The position numbers and the translations under genes were made by a program. DNA of 64,000 nucleotides from JABWBD01 sp040768665 (lineage in GTDB: Bacteria; Planctomycetota; Planctomycetia; Pirellulales; Thermoguttaceae), in NCBI GenBank assembly GCA_040768665.1, contig JAXGMN010000016.1, positions 124,001-188,000 of the forward strand, written 5' to 3'. The notes beneath the pieces were generated by a model. The model did not search any database, had not been told where the DNA came from, and saw only the letters and a list, made by a program, of their open reading frames with translations. How positions within the stretch are numbered: the first letter of the stretch is position 1; every line of letters starts with the position of its first letter. This document shows, piece by piece, positions 50,390 to 58,985 of the stretch.

Positions 50390-51718
50390 CTACGCGGCAG
50401 TTTTGCCGTTGCGGGCGATGGAACGGACGAGCTTGCGGATCGGCCCGGGAATACGGCCTTCGGTCACGGCCGTCAATGCGACCCGGTCTTCGAGATTCGG
50501 CCGGAAAACGGTCAGCACCAACAGCGGCAGGTACCAGGTCATGTAGAGTCCGCCCTGGTAAGGATTCCAGAACTGCGTGGCCAGGATCACGGCTGCCGAC
50601 AGGCTCAGCAGCGTGCCCAGGTTTTTCTGGGGCGGCCATAAGGCGAGACTGCCGCAGAGCACCAGGAAGGCGGCCATGATGGGGATCCGGTAAGCGTGGC
50701 GGTGGTATTCCCAGAGGCCGTTGGCATATTCTCCCCACACGCTCGTCCAGCCGAACATCTGCTTCACCATGTCGGCGAATTCGGAAAACTGGTCGGCCGT
50801 CAGCCCCAGGATCAACACCATGAGGGCAAGCGTCACGGCCGTCGACACCAGGAATCGCAGCAGGCCGCGCCGCCAGTAGAAACTGCACCAAAGAGGCAGG
50901 AGAAAAAGCGGATAGAAGATCAACCCGGCCGCGATCCCGAAAAGCAACCCCGACCACACCGGCCGCCGATACGACTCCACGGACCAGACGAGCACGGCAC
51001 CGGGAATCACGTGGTCGATTTCACGGGTGAGTTGCGCCGTCGAGGGAAGCAGGAGATACAGCGAGGCGGCCGCAACGCCGGTCTGCACGTTGTCGAAATG
51101 GCGATAGCCGACCAACACAATCCCGATCACGACCGCAAGATGCCCAAGGATCGCAGCGGTCTGAGTTGCCACGCGGCGAAACCACGCGTCTCGCGGCTCG
51201 GTCGGTGGCGTTCCATCCTCGGTGATGATCTTGTCGCACAGTTCGGTAGCCTCATGGAACGGACGATATCCGGGCCGGTGCTCGCTCGGCAGGACCAAGT
51301 CGGTCTCGGAGCCACCACTTGCGGAAACGACGACCCCGGACGCCGCACGGAGATTCTGGTCCGGCACCTTGCCCATGATGACGTTCGTCATCAGAAAGAC
51401 CAACATTGCCACTCCGGTAAAGGTCAGTCCGCTCGCGGAAAGATTCGGCTCCAAGAGCGGCCGCCGCACCATGACCGGGTCCAAGAGCAGCCGGACCAGG
51501 AAAAACCCACTCACGCAGAAAAGCCAGACATAGCCCCAGTGTTCATAGCCTCGGGCGATGATGAGAAGCGCCGGCGAGAAGGCGATCAGGGCAAGCAAAT
51601 CGAGGTTTCGGACACTGAATACACGGTGGAACTTGAAATAGATGCCAATGATCATCAACGACGACACGTAGACCCATGTCGTCGGGTTCATCTCATATTC
51701 AAAGAGGATTTCGTGCAT
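50390..51718 (-). CDS. Polytopic membrane protein, hypothetical
   Basis: 442 aa with about ten hydrophobic segments (VYVSSLMIIGIYFKF, LLALIAFSPALLIIARG, LTFTGVAMLVFLMTNVIMG, AILGHLAVVIGIVLVG, LVSTAVTLALMVLILGL, LYMTWYLPLLVLTVF) and one soluble loop near residues 125-175. The layout, with an IDHVIPGAVLVWSVESYRRP loop and multiple aromatic pairs, recalls GT-C/DUF2029-type glycosyltransferases that use lipid-linked sugars, but no DD/DE catalytic motif is clear, so I leave it as hypothetical. It precedes the TPR membrane gene on the same strand. Confidence 0.75.
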   Translation of the reverse strand: MHEILFEYEMNPTTWVYVSSLMIIGIYFKFHRVFSVRNLDLLALIAFSPALLIIARGYEHWGYVWLFCVSGFFLVRLLLDPVMVRRPLLEPNLSASGLTFTGVAMLVFLMTNVIMGKVPDQNLRAASGVVVSASGGSETDLVLPSEHRPGYRPFHEATELCDKIITEDGTPPTEPRDAWFRRVATQTAAILGHLAVVIGIVLVGYRHFDNVQTGVAAASLYLLLPSTAQLTREIDHVIPGAVLVWSVESYRRPVWSGLLFGIAAGLIFYPLFLLPLWCSFYWRRGLLRFLVSTAVTLALMVLILGLTADQFSEFADMVKQMFGWTSVWGEYANGLWEYHRHAYRIPIMAAFLVLCGSLALWPPQKNLGTLLSLSAAVILATQFWNPYQGGLYMTWYLPLLVLTVFRPNLEDRVALTAVTEGRIPGPIRKLVRSIARNGKTAA

Positions 51719-51849
51719 TGACGTACGTACCCCCAGCTACCCAGGATACCTTCGCTCCCGGAAGTTTCAATCACCCCTCATGCGAAGGGATGCTAGCAGC
51801 CCTCGCTGCTGCACGGTAACGCGGGGAATCTCAGGTGCGTTCCAGGCGG

Positions 51850-53079
51850 TCAAAACCGCCCCAGCCTGTGGCGGGCGTGTTCGGCCCAGGGGCTGTCGGG
51901 CGCGATCTCGAGGAAGGTTCGCCAGTGGACGTCGGCCTCGTCCCGCCGCTGCAAAGCGTCGAGGTTTCTTGCAAGGTGGTAATGGGCTTCGGCGTAGTGA
52001 GCGTGGTAGGCCAGCGCGCCCTGAAATGCCGCCAGGGCCAATTCGCGCTGGCCCAGCTCTTCCAAAACGCAGCCCAGGTTTGCGCGGGCCTCGACATAGT
52101 CTTCGTCAAGTTCGATGGTCATATAGTACCGTTCGCGTGCCCCCGCCAGATCGCCGAGGCGGTACAGGAGCTCGGCAATGCGGAAACAGAACTCGGCCGA
52201 GGGCCCGCCGGCGGCCATCGCCGCTCGCAACATCTCCGCCGCCGCCTCCAACTGCCCTTCATCCTCGAGTTCGTCGGCCATTTGAGCGAGCCGTACGGGC
52301 GAGGTGCCCGGCTCGAGAACGCGTCCGCCGCCGATGGCGCCGAGAACGGAGTCGACGACTTCCTCGGGCCACTCCTCGGCCGCACGATCCGGCCCGACGG
52401 CCGACTCGACCGCCTCGAAATCGAAACGCAACTGGCCGCCCGGCTCGACGAGCCCGTCGCCCTGGCGGAGAAGGATCTGTTTTCCCTCGATGATCACGGA
52501 GAGCTGGGCCAAGGGGCGCTCTGCGCCGGGCAGCAGCCTCGCCAGCGCGCTGAGCTTCCGCTCGATCGCTTCCGGCGACATCCCCGCGGCGAGGAGCTGC
52601 GCGAGGCGTCTGGCGGTGGCCACCTCCTGGAAGTCGAAGTAGGGAAGCTTCCGGATTTCCTTGGCCGGGACGATCAAACCTCGCCTGTGCCAGCGGCGGA
52701 TGACGGCCACGGGAACGCCGAGCAACTCGGCGAGCATGGCGGGGGTGTAGACATGATGAACCGCCTCGCCCGCGTCCACCAGGCCAAGCTCGTGCCAGAT
52801 TTCCGTCTCCGTACAGATCCTGAGCGACCCGTTCTGCGCGGCTTCGCGGGTGGCATCGTCGAGCAAATCGTCCAGCTCGTTGCCATCGGGGAGAGGGAGA
52901 CTGTGCTCGCCGAGGACCACGAGGTCGAGCGAAGGGCCGGGGCGATCGACCACAATTGCCCCGTGCTGCCGCAGCAGTCCGGCGGCCTCGCGCTTGGGCA
53001 TGCTCGCGAGCCTGCCGACCAGGGCGACGCGTTTGCCCCGAAGCGTTTCAGAGGTCTGGTTTCCAGCGAGATCGGACAT
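51850..53079 (-). CDS. BRCT - MerR-type HTH - TPR protein
   Basis: 409 aa, predicted cytoplasmic. Residues about 12-90 are a BRCT domain (GKRVALVGRLASMPKREAAG, GAIVVDRPGPSLDLVVLGE). Residues about 110-175 are a MerR-like winged helix (YTPAMLAELLGVPVAVIRRW, HRRGLIVPAKEIRKLPYFDF, VATARRLAQLLAAGMSPEAI). The C-terminal 150 residues are TPR units (AQMADELEDEGQLEAAAEML, YYMTIELDEDYVEARANLGC, LAYHAHYAEAHYHLARNLD). Joining a BRCT domain (usually DNA ligase or repair scaffolds) to a MerR reader head and TPR is odd; it may be a DNA-bound regulator or scaffold. Target and inducer unknown. Confidence 0.82.
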   Translation of the reverse strand: MSDLAGNQTSETLRGKRVALVGRLASMPKREAAGLLRQHGAIVVDRPGPSLDLVVLGEHSLPLPDGNELDDLLDDATREAAQNGSLRICTETEIWHELGLVDAGEAVHHVYTPAMLAELLGVPVAVIRRWHRRGLIVPAKEIRKLPYFDFQEVATARRLAQLLAAGMSPEAIERKLSALARLLPGAERPLAQLSVIIEGKQILLRQGDGLVEPGGQLRFDFEAVESAVGPDRAAEEWPEEVVDSVLGAIGGGRVLEPGTSPVRLAQMADELEDEGQLEAAAEMLRAAMAAGGPSAEFCFRIAELLYRLGDLAGARERYYMTIELDEDYVEARANLGCVLEELGQRELALAAFQGALAYHAHYAEAHYHLARNLDALQRRDEADVHWRTFLEIAPDSPWAEHARHRLGRF

Positions 53080-53148
53080 ACAACCTTATGGAAATACAGT
53101 AATCGACGAAGGCGGAGTTGTCGCGCAGGGCTGCACACACCGCGACTC

Positions 53149-54321
53149 CTATCGCACACACCCTTCGATCTGAGGAACCGCCTGGCTTGCCAGGGCAATA
53201 TCTTCCGATTCCGATTCCTGCTGTTCCGCTTCCTGCAGGGCCTGCTCGACCTCACGGCGGCTGGCCAGATAATATCCGATGCCGACGGCCGCGATCAGGA
53301 CCGTGATAATCCGATAAACCAGGGAGACGATCAGGCCTTTCAGCGGGGCCGACGCCAGCGCGCCGTAGAGAAATTTCAGGGCGCCTTCCTGGGGGCCTGC
53401 GGGGAGCGGGATGATGTTGGTGATCGCGCTGAGCGGAGCAACAACGAAGTGCTGCGAGAGCGACAGCGCGGCGCCGGGAAGGCTGTGGGCGATCAGGTGA
53501 ATGCCGGTGCTGAAAAGGCTGTGTACCGCCAGGCTCATCAATCCCGCCGCGAAGAGCACCGGCAGCCGATGCCGGTACATCCGCATGGCGACGACCAGTT
53601 TTTCCAAAGGAGGTCCGGCGTATGGCACTTTTCCGATCAGGCGGACGATCCGTCCTGCCACAGCCTCGGGACACAACAGCGCAACGATCGCAACCGTGGC
53701 GATTACCGTGAGGAGGACCGCCGCATGGCAGGCGTAACGAACATCGTCGTCCGCCACCGACCAGAACCCGCCGACGAAGATCGCCACGGTGGCCAGCAGA
53801 AACAGCGTGTAAAGTCCGACCACCCGATCGACGATGATACTGGCCACCGCTTCCGCGCGGTGGCGGTGCTGCTCCCGAGCGAGCATCCAGGCCTTGAGCA
53901 GATCGCCGCCGACGATCCCCATCGGGGCCAAGTTGAACAGATACCCGACGAACCCGATCCGGAAAGCATCCTTCATGCGGAAGGGGATTCCCAGAGCGCG
54001 GACGAGATAGTACCAACGTATCAAGGTGATGGCGATCGCCGTGGAGCACGCCGCGGCCGCAACCATGAGGATCGACCAGTTCTTTTCGCCGGCGCGGAGT
54101 CGGCCGACGGCCTGCGGATCCTGGTTGAGAGAATCCCAGAGAAGCCAGACGACGATCAAAACGGAAAGGCTGACCTTGACCAGCCCGACGACGATCTTCC
54201 TCAATTGCCAGTCCTTCCGAGATGAAGTCAACCGGATGAAAATTCGGACAGGCACCGCACGCAATCGTCGGTGCATGGGACCGAAGATACAAGATCTTGC
54301 GGAGCCAGTCCCTTTTTTCAT
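53149..54321 (-). CDS. Flippase-like membrane protein (LPG synthase TM domain / UPF0104 family)
   Basis: About 390 aa from the ATG at 54321 (a GTG directly before it and an ATG at 54276 are alternatives; no ribosome site decides). Eight or so membrane segments with the family's marks: VSLSVLIVVWLLW, RWYYLVRALGIPFRMKDAFR, the GFVGYLFNLAPMGIVGGD loop, SIIVDRVVGLYTLFLLATV, and AITNIIPLPAGPQEGALKFL near the end. The family includes the membrane part of lysylphosphatidylglycerol synthase and lipid-linked flippase-like proteins; no synthase domain is attached here. The C-terminus is acidic (EQALQEAEQQESESED). Confidence 0.82.
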   Translation of the reverse strand: MKKGTGSARSCIFGPMHRRLRAVPVRIFIRLTSSRKDWQLRKIVVGLVKVSLSVLIVVWLLWDSLNQDPQAVGRLRAGEKNWSILMVAAAACSTAIAITLIRWYYLVRALGIPFRMKDAFRIGFVGYLFNLAPMGIVGGDLLKAWMLAREQHRHRAEAVASIIVDRVVGLYTLFLLATVAIFVGGFWSVADDDVRYACHAAVLLTVIATVAIVALLCPEAVAGRIVRLIGKVPYAGPPLEKLVVAMRMYRHRLPVLFAAGLMSLAVHSLFSTGIHLIAHSLPGAALSLSQHFVVAPLSAITNIIPLPAGPQEGALKFLYGALASAPLKGLIVSLVYRIITVLIAAVGIGYYLASRREVEQALQEAEQQESESEDIALASQAVPQIEGCVR

Positions 54322-54590
54322 CACCCCAGCCCAACTCAGCCTATTGTAACAGAACCCGTCCGCCGGTCGTAGGCGGAAAACGGCACCGGTGGGTCCGGGG
54401 GGCTCATTCCGTCGTTACGCGACGGCGACCAGTCGCGCAGCCCTGTGGCTTGGTCCCGGGTTGTGGTTCCGGCACTCTGCGTGCATAATAAAGGTTGTGT
54501 CTTCGACTCCCCCCACTCGGCCCGCCTCCACCCGGCGAGGTTCGGTTTTCCTCTCCCGACTCGGAATGGCACTCCGAAGGCAATCTGGCC

Positions 54591-56846
54591 ATGACCCCGG
54601 AACAACACGCCTTCGACCCTTATCTCAAGTGGCTGGGAATCCGCACGAGCGATCAGCCGCCGGACCACTACCGACTGCTTGGCCTGGAGTCGTTCGAGGC
54701 GGACGCGGATGTGATTTCCAACGCGGCCGACGCACGGATGCTGCACATCAAGACGTTCCAGTCGGGCAAGTACTCGCAGTATTCGCAACGGCTTCTCAAC
54801 GAGATCGCCGCCGCCAAGCTTTGCCTGCTCAATCCGGAAAAGAAGGCTGCCTACGATCAGACGCTTCGGGCGCAGTTGGAGGCAAACAACGGCCGCAAGC
54901 GTCGATTCGGTTGGGGCTCGAAGAAGGGCTCCGAGAGTCTGTCGCTGCCGCCATCCCCTCCGAAGGACGGGGCCTCCCTTCCTGCTCCTTCGAGAGAGCA
55001 GTTCAAGGTGTTTGCCACGATTGCCATTTTTGCCGCGATCAGTGTGGCGGTTGTGGCAGCCTTGACGTCGCGCCCCCACACTTCGGAGGTGGCACGGCCT
55101 TCCGGCGCCGCACGGCCTGACCTTCCTGCGGCTTTGAGACCGCGGCCGATGTCGCACGATTCACCGACTCGGTCGACGCCGGACGAACCGCAGAATCCTG
55201 TCGCGGTTCAGGCCCCTGAAGAGCAATCGCCGGAAGCCGGAAACGCCGCGGCCGGTGTCACCTCCGGGGTTGACGCGTCGCCCGGCGGGACTTCGTCAGA
55301 GCCGGTCGAGCCTCCGTCGGCGGTTCTCCCGGAGACAATGCAGCCGAAAGTCGAAGCGGCGGCGGAGCCGCCCTCGCCGCCCAGCCCGCCGCCTCCCGCT
55401 CCCGAACCGGACCCGGAGACGAATCCGGTCGAGAGTATGCCGGAGAAGATGGAACCACCGGCCGCTCAGGCATCCACGCCGTCCGGCGAGCCTGCCGACG
55501 GCTCGGCTCCGGCTGAGGCCAAACCGCCGGTTCCGAGCGAAGCCGAGCAAGCAGCAGCCAGGCAGGAGATCCGCGCATCGCACGAGAACGATTTCGTCGG
55601 CGCCAAGACGCCGGAGACCATGCTGGTGCTGGCCGACAGCCTCCTTCAGGAGGCCGAACAAACCGAAGATAATCCCGTGCGGCGGTACATGCTGGCCCGC
55701 ATGTCGCTCGAATTGGCAGTCGGCGCGGGACAGATCCGGAGGGCGTCGGAAGTCGCGGATCGGCTGGCCGTCTGGTACGAAATCGACCCGATGGAGGTGA
55801 AGGCCGACTTGCTTTCCGGCCTGGCCGATGCGCGGCGGAACGAGCCGTCCATGTCGGTGGCGCAGTTGGAAACGATCGAGAGCGGCCTCGAGTTGATCCG
55901 CGAGGCGGTCAATCAGGACAAGTACGAAGCGGCGGATCGGATGCACAAGCCGGTCCTCGCCACGGCGAGAAAGACGAAGAACGCTGATATCGTCCAACAC
56001 GTCGTCGCGTTGGGCAAGGAAATCGGCCGCCTGAAATCCGAGTTCGAAAAGTTTCGGGCGGCTCGTGAGACTCTGGCCGGGAACCCTAAGGATCCGGCCG
56101 CAAATCTGGCGATGGGCCGGCGACTGTGCTTCGAGAAGGACCAATGGGAACAGGGCCTCGTCCATCTTTCCCATGGAAGCAACTCGGCCCTGGCGGACTT
56201 GGCGAAACGTGACCTGGCCGCCCCCACGAGTTCGGAAGAACAACGAGCGCTGGGCGATGGCTGGTGGGAGCAGGCGGAAAAGGAAACCGGGCGGACAAAG
56301 ATTGCCATGCAACTGCGGGCGGCGCACTGGTACCGACAGGATTTCGCCGGAGTGAATCGCGAATCGACCCGCAAGCGGCTGGCTGAAGTCGCCCAATCGG
56401 CTCCGCCGGAAGACGCCTGGAAGGAGGCCGTGAAGCAGCCGGGCAATATCGCCTTGGCTTCCAACGGGGCGCAGGTCGATCGTGGTGGAGAGGGACTGAT
56501 CGACGGCTTGATTCCTCCAGCGGCCAATGCCCAGGGCGGCGTGCGGCAGAACTGGCCCTGCCGGTGGACCGTCGTCTTCGACCAGGTCTATGCTATTCGC
56601 GAGATCCGGCTGCTGTTGCCCGAGGGAAGGAACACTTACGAGAATTACGGGCTGGAGATCTCCGTCGATGGAAAGAAATTCTTTCCGCTGGTGGATCGCA
56701 CCAAGGGGCTCTGGTCGGGCTGGCAGCAGTTCCGCTTTCTCGCCCGGCCCGTTAAGGCCATCCGTCTGACCGGCACGTTCAGCAGTGCGGGTCGCCAGTT
56801 TCATGCGTTGGAACTGGAAGCCTATTACGTTCCGCCGGAAAGCTGA
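54591..56846 (+). CDS. J-like domain membrane protein with discoidin-like C-terminus
   Basis: 751 aa from the ATG at 54591; a longer ORF adds 32 Pro-rich residues. Residues 15-100 resemble a degenerate J domain (DHYRLLGLESFEADADVISN ... LLNEIAAAKLCLLNPEKKAAYD, in part) but without the HPD motif. One membrane segment (FATIAIFAAISVAVVAALTS) is followed by a long Pro/Glu/Ala-rich linker, a helical region, and a C-terminal beta domain (WTVVFDQVYAIREIRLLLPE, YGLEISVDGKKFFPL, HALELEAYYVPP) like F5/8 type-C carbohydrate-binding folds. So a cytoplasmic J-like head is joined to an external ligand-binding end. Function unknown. It is divergent from the flippase-like gene and upstream of the aro operon. 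Confidence 0.75.
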   Translation: MTPEQHAFDPYLKWLGIRTSDQPPDHYRLLGLESFEADADVISNAADARMLHIKTFQSGKYSQYSQRLLNEIAAAKLCLLNPEKKAAYDQTLRAQLEANNGRKRRFGWGSKKGSESLSLPPSPPKDGASLPAPSREQFKVFATIAIFAAISVAVVAALTSRPHTSEVARPSGAARPDLPAALRPRPMSHDSPTRSTPDEPQNPVAVQAPEEQSPEAGNAAAGVTSGVDASPGGTSSEPVEPPSAVLPETMQPKVEAAAEPPSPPSPPPPAPEPDPETNPVESMPEKMEPPAAQASTPSGEPADGSAPAEAKPPVPSEAEQAAARQEIRASHENDFVGAKTPETMLVLADSLLQEAEQTEDNPVRRYMLARMSLELAVGAGQIRRASEVADRLAVWYEIDPMEVKADLLSGLADARRNEPSMSVAQLETIESGLELIREAVNQDKYEAADRMHKPVLATARKTKNADIVQHVVALGKEIGRLKSEFEKFRAARETLAGNPKDPAANLAMGRRLCFEKDQWEQGLVHLSHGSNSALADLAKRDLAAPTSSEEQRALGDGWWEQAEKETGRTKIAMQLRAAHWYRQDFAGVNRESTRKRLAEVAQSAPPEDAWKEAVKQPGNIALASNGAQVDRGGEGLIDGLIPPAANAQGGVRQNWPCRWTVVFDQVYAIREIRLLLPEGRNTYENYGLEISVDGKKFFPLVDRTKGLWSGWQQFRFLARPVKAIRLTGTFSSAGRQFHALELEAYYVPPES

Positions 56847-56948
56847 GGAGGGGCTTCCTGTGTTGTTGCTTTTCGCCGGCTGGTGGTGCAAAATAGGGAG
56901 CACTTGCCAGGATTGTCTGTTCAGCCTCGTCGGGAAGTCTTCAATACC

Positions 56949-58442
56949 ATGATCTGTGTCAGCATCGGGCGTGGCCGCCATCGCCACATGATCGCCGAGC
57001 ATCGCCATCTGGCCGAAAACGGGGCGCAGCTCGTCGAACTCCGCCTGGACTACATTAACGGCGAACCGAACGTCAAGCGGCTTACGGCCGAACGGCCCTG
57101 CCCGGTGGTGATCACCTGCCGTCGCAGACGCGACGGCGGGAAGTGGTCGCGGAGCGAGGAGCAACGGCAGGTCTTGCTTCGGACGGCGATCGCCGAGGGC
57201 GTCGACTACGTCGATCTCGAGGAGGATGTGGCTGGGCTGATCCCGAGGTTCGGAAAGACCAGGCGAATCGTCAGCATGCACGATTTCCGCAAGACGCCTC
57301 CGGACCTCGAAGAAATCCACGCGCGGCTCTGCGATCTCGACCCCGACATTGTCAAAATGGCGACGATGGCGAACCAGCCGAGCGACAACCTGCGGATGCT
57401 CAAACTCGTCCGTGCCAGCCGTGTGCCCACGGTGGGAATCTGTATGGGCGATATCGGCATTCCTTCGCGAGTCCTCACGGGCAGGTTCGGCGCGCCGTTC
57501 ACCTATGCGACGTTCCACCAGGAACGGGCGCTCGCGCCCGGTCAGCTCAGCTACGAGCAAATGAAGGAGGTCTACCGGTACGACCGGATCAACGACCAGA
57601 CGGAGGTCTTCGGAGTCATCGCCGACCCGATCGGCCACAGCCTCAGCCCGCTGATCCACAACGCGGCCTTCGGCCGGATGGAGATGAACCGGGTGTATCT
57701 GCCGTTTCGCGTGCCTCGCGAAAACCTGTCGGAATTTATCGACCACGCATCGGAGCTTTACATCAAGGGCCTGAGCGTCACGATTCCGCACAAGGAGGCG
57801 GTGCTCGAAAAACTGACCCGCCCCGACGAGGCGGTGCAGGGGATCGGCGCGACGAATACCGTGCTCTTCAAGGACGGTGAGCGCTACGGCTACAACACCG
57901 ATTCGAGCGCCGCGTTGTCCAGCATCGAGGAGGCGATTGCCGGGGATCCCGAGTTTGCCGCGGAGAGCGGGCTGCCGCGAGCGACCGCCCTGGTGCTCGG
58001 CTCGGGCGGAGTGGGCAAAGCCATCGCCTTCGGATTGCTTCAGCGGGGCGCGCAGGTCGTCGTTACGGACGGCGAATCCGAACGGGCCAAGGATCTTGCC
58101 AAACGGCTGAACTGCCGGTCCATCGAGTGGCCGTTGCGGCACACGGCCGGCGCAAACCTGTTGATCAACGGGACCCCGATCGGCATGCACCCCAACGTCG
58201 ACGAATCGCCCTACGAGGAGCATCACCTGCGATCGTCGATGATCGTCTTCGACGCCGTCTACAACCCCGAGAACACGCTGTTGGTCAAGAACGCGCGGTC
58301 CCGGGGCTGCAAGGTGATTACCGGGGTGGACATGTTCGTGCGCCAGGCGTGCATGCAATTTCAGTTGTTCACCGGCCAGGACGGCCCCGCCGACCTGATG
58401 CGCGAGGTGATCAAGCGGGCCACCGCGGCAGTGAGGATGTAG
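56949..58442 (+). CDS. aroDE: Bifunctional 3-dehydroquinate dehydratase / shikimate dehydrogenase
   Basis: 497 aa from the ATG at 56949 (22 residues into a longer ORF; the fold begins at MICVSIG). Residues 1-212 are a type I dehydroquinase: ELRLDYI, catalytic His111 in VSMHDFRKTP and Schiff-base Lys136 in DIVKMATMA, with a late FTYATFHQERALAPGQLS. Residues 218-497 are an NADP-dependent shikimate dehydrogenase: FGVIADPIGHSLSPLIHNAA, SVTIPHKEAV with Lys282, the nucleotide-binding GSGGVGKAIAFGL and ending near VDMFVRQACMQFQLFTG. It performs steps 3 and 4 of the shikimate pathway in one chain, a fusion known in planctomycetes, chlamydiae and plants. The stop is three bases before aroK. Confidence 0.95.
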   Translation: MICVSIGRGRHRHMIAEHRHLAENGAQLVELRLDYINGEPNVKRLTAERPCPVVITCRRRRDGGKWSRSEEQRQVLLRTAIAEGVDYVDLEEDVAGLIPRFGKTRRIVSMHDFRKTPPDLEEIHARLCDLDPDIVKMATMANQPSDNLRMLKLVRASRVPTVGICMGDIGIPSRVLTGRFGAPFTYATFHQERALAPGQLSYEQMKEVYRYDRINDQTEVFGVIADPIGHSLSPLIHNAAFGRMEMNRVYLPFRVPRENLSEFIDHASELYIKGLSVTIPHKEAVLEKLTRPDEAVQGIGATNTVLFKDGERYGYNTDSSAALSSIEEAIAGDPEFAAESGLPRATALVLGSGGVGKAIAFGLLQRGAQVVVTDGESERAKDLAKRLNCRSIEWPLRHTAGANLLINGTPIGMHPNVDESPYEEHHLRSSMIVFDAVYNPENTLLVKNARSRGCKVITGVDMFVRQACMQFQLFTGQDGPADLMREVIKRATAAVRM

Positions 58443-58445
58443 TCG

Positions 58446-58985
58446 ATGACCCTGACGCTGATCGGCTACCGCGCCACCGGCAAAACCACCCTGGCCCGAA
58501 TGCTGGCCGAGCGACTCGGCTGGGACTGGATCGACGCCGACGTCGAGATCGAACGGCGAGCCGGCAAGGCGATCGCCCGGATCTTTGCCGAAGACGGCGA
58601 ACCGGCCTTTCGCGACCTGGAGGCCCGGGTAATCGCCGACCTCTGCCAACGGCCGAAGCTCGTTTTGGCCGCGGGAGGTGGGGCCGTATTGCGGGCGGAA
58701 AGCCGCGAGGCGATGCGCGAGGCGGGCGACGTCGTTTGGTTGAAGGCATCCCCGGAGACGATCCACTCGCGAATGACCGGCGACGCGACCACGGCCGGCC
58801 GCCGTCCCAACCTGACCAGCCGGGGAGGCCTGGCCGAGATTATTGAATTGCTCAGCCGGCGCGAGGCCATCTACCGCGAAGCGGGCGATTTCGAAGTAGA
58901 CACCGATACGAAGAGCCCCGGAGAACTCGTCGAGGAGATCCTCGACCGACTTGCCATGCGGCCCGGTGCCGAGGAGTCGGTGTGA
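58446..58985 (+). CDS. aroK: Shikimate kinase
   Basis: 179 aa, next step of the pathway (shikimate to shikimate 3-phosphate with ATP). Walker A GYRATGKT at residues 7-14, shikimate-contacting DADVEIERR (30-38), FAEDGEPAFRDLE (Arg for substrate), the GGGAVLR turn and the lid segment ATTAGRRPNLTSR. Length is typical. Three bases separate it from aroDE and its stop overlaps the prepilin peptidase GTG (GTGA), so all three are likely co-translated. Confidence 0.94.
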   Translation: MTLTLIGYRATGKTTLARMLAERLGWDWIDADVEIERRAGKAIARIFAEDGEPAFRDLEARVIADLCQRPKLVLAAGGGAVLRAESREAMREAGDVVWLKASPETIHSRMTGDATTAGRRPNLTSRGGLAEIIELLSRREAIYREAGDFEVDTDTKSPGELVEEILDRLAMRPGAEESV

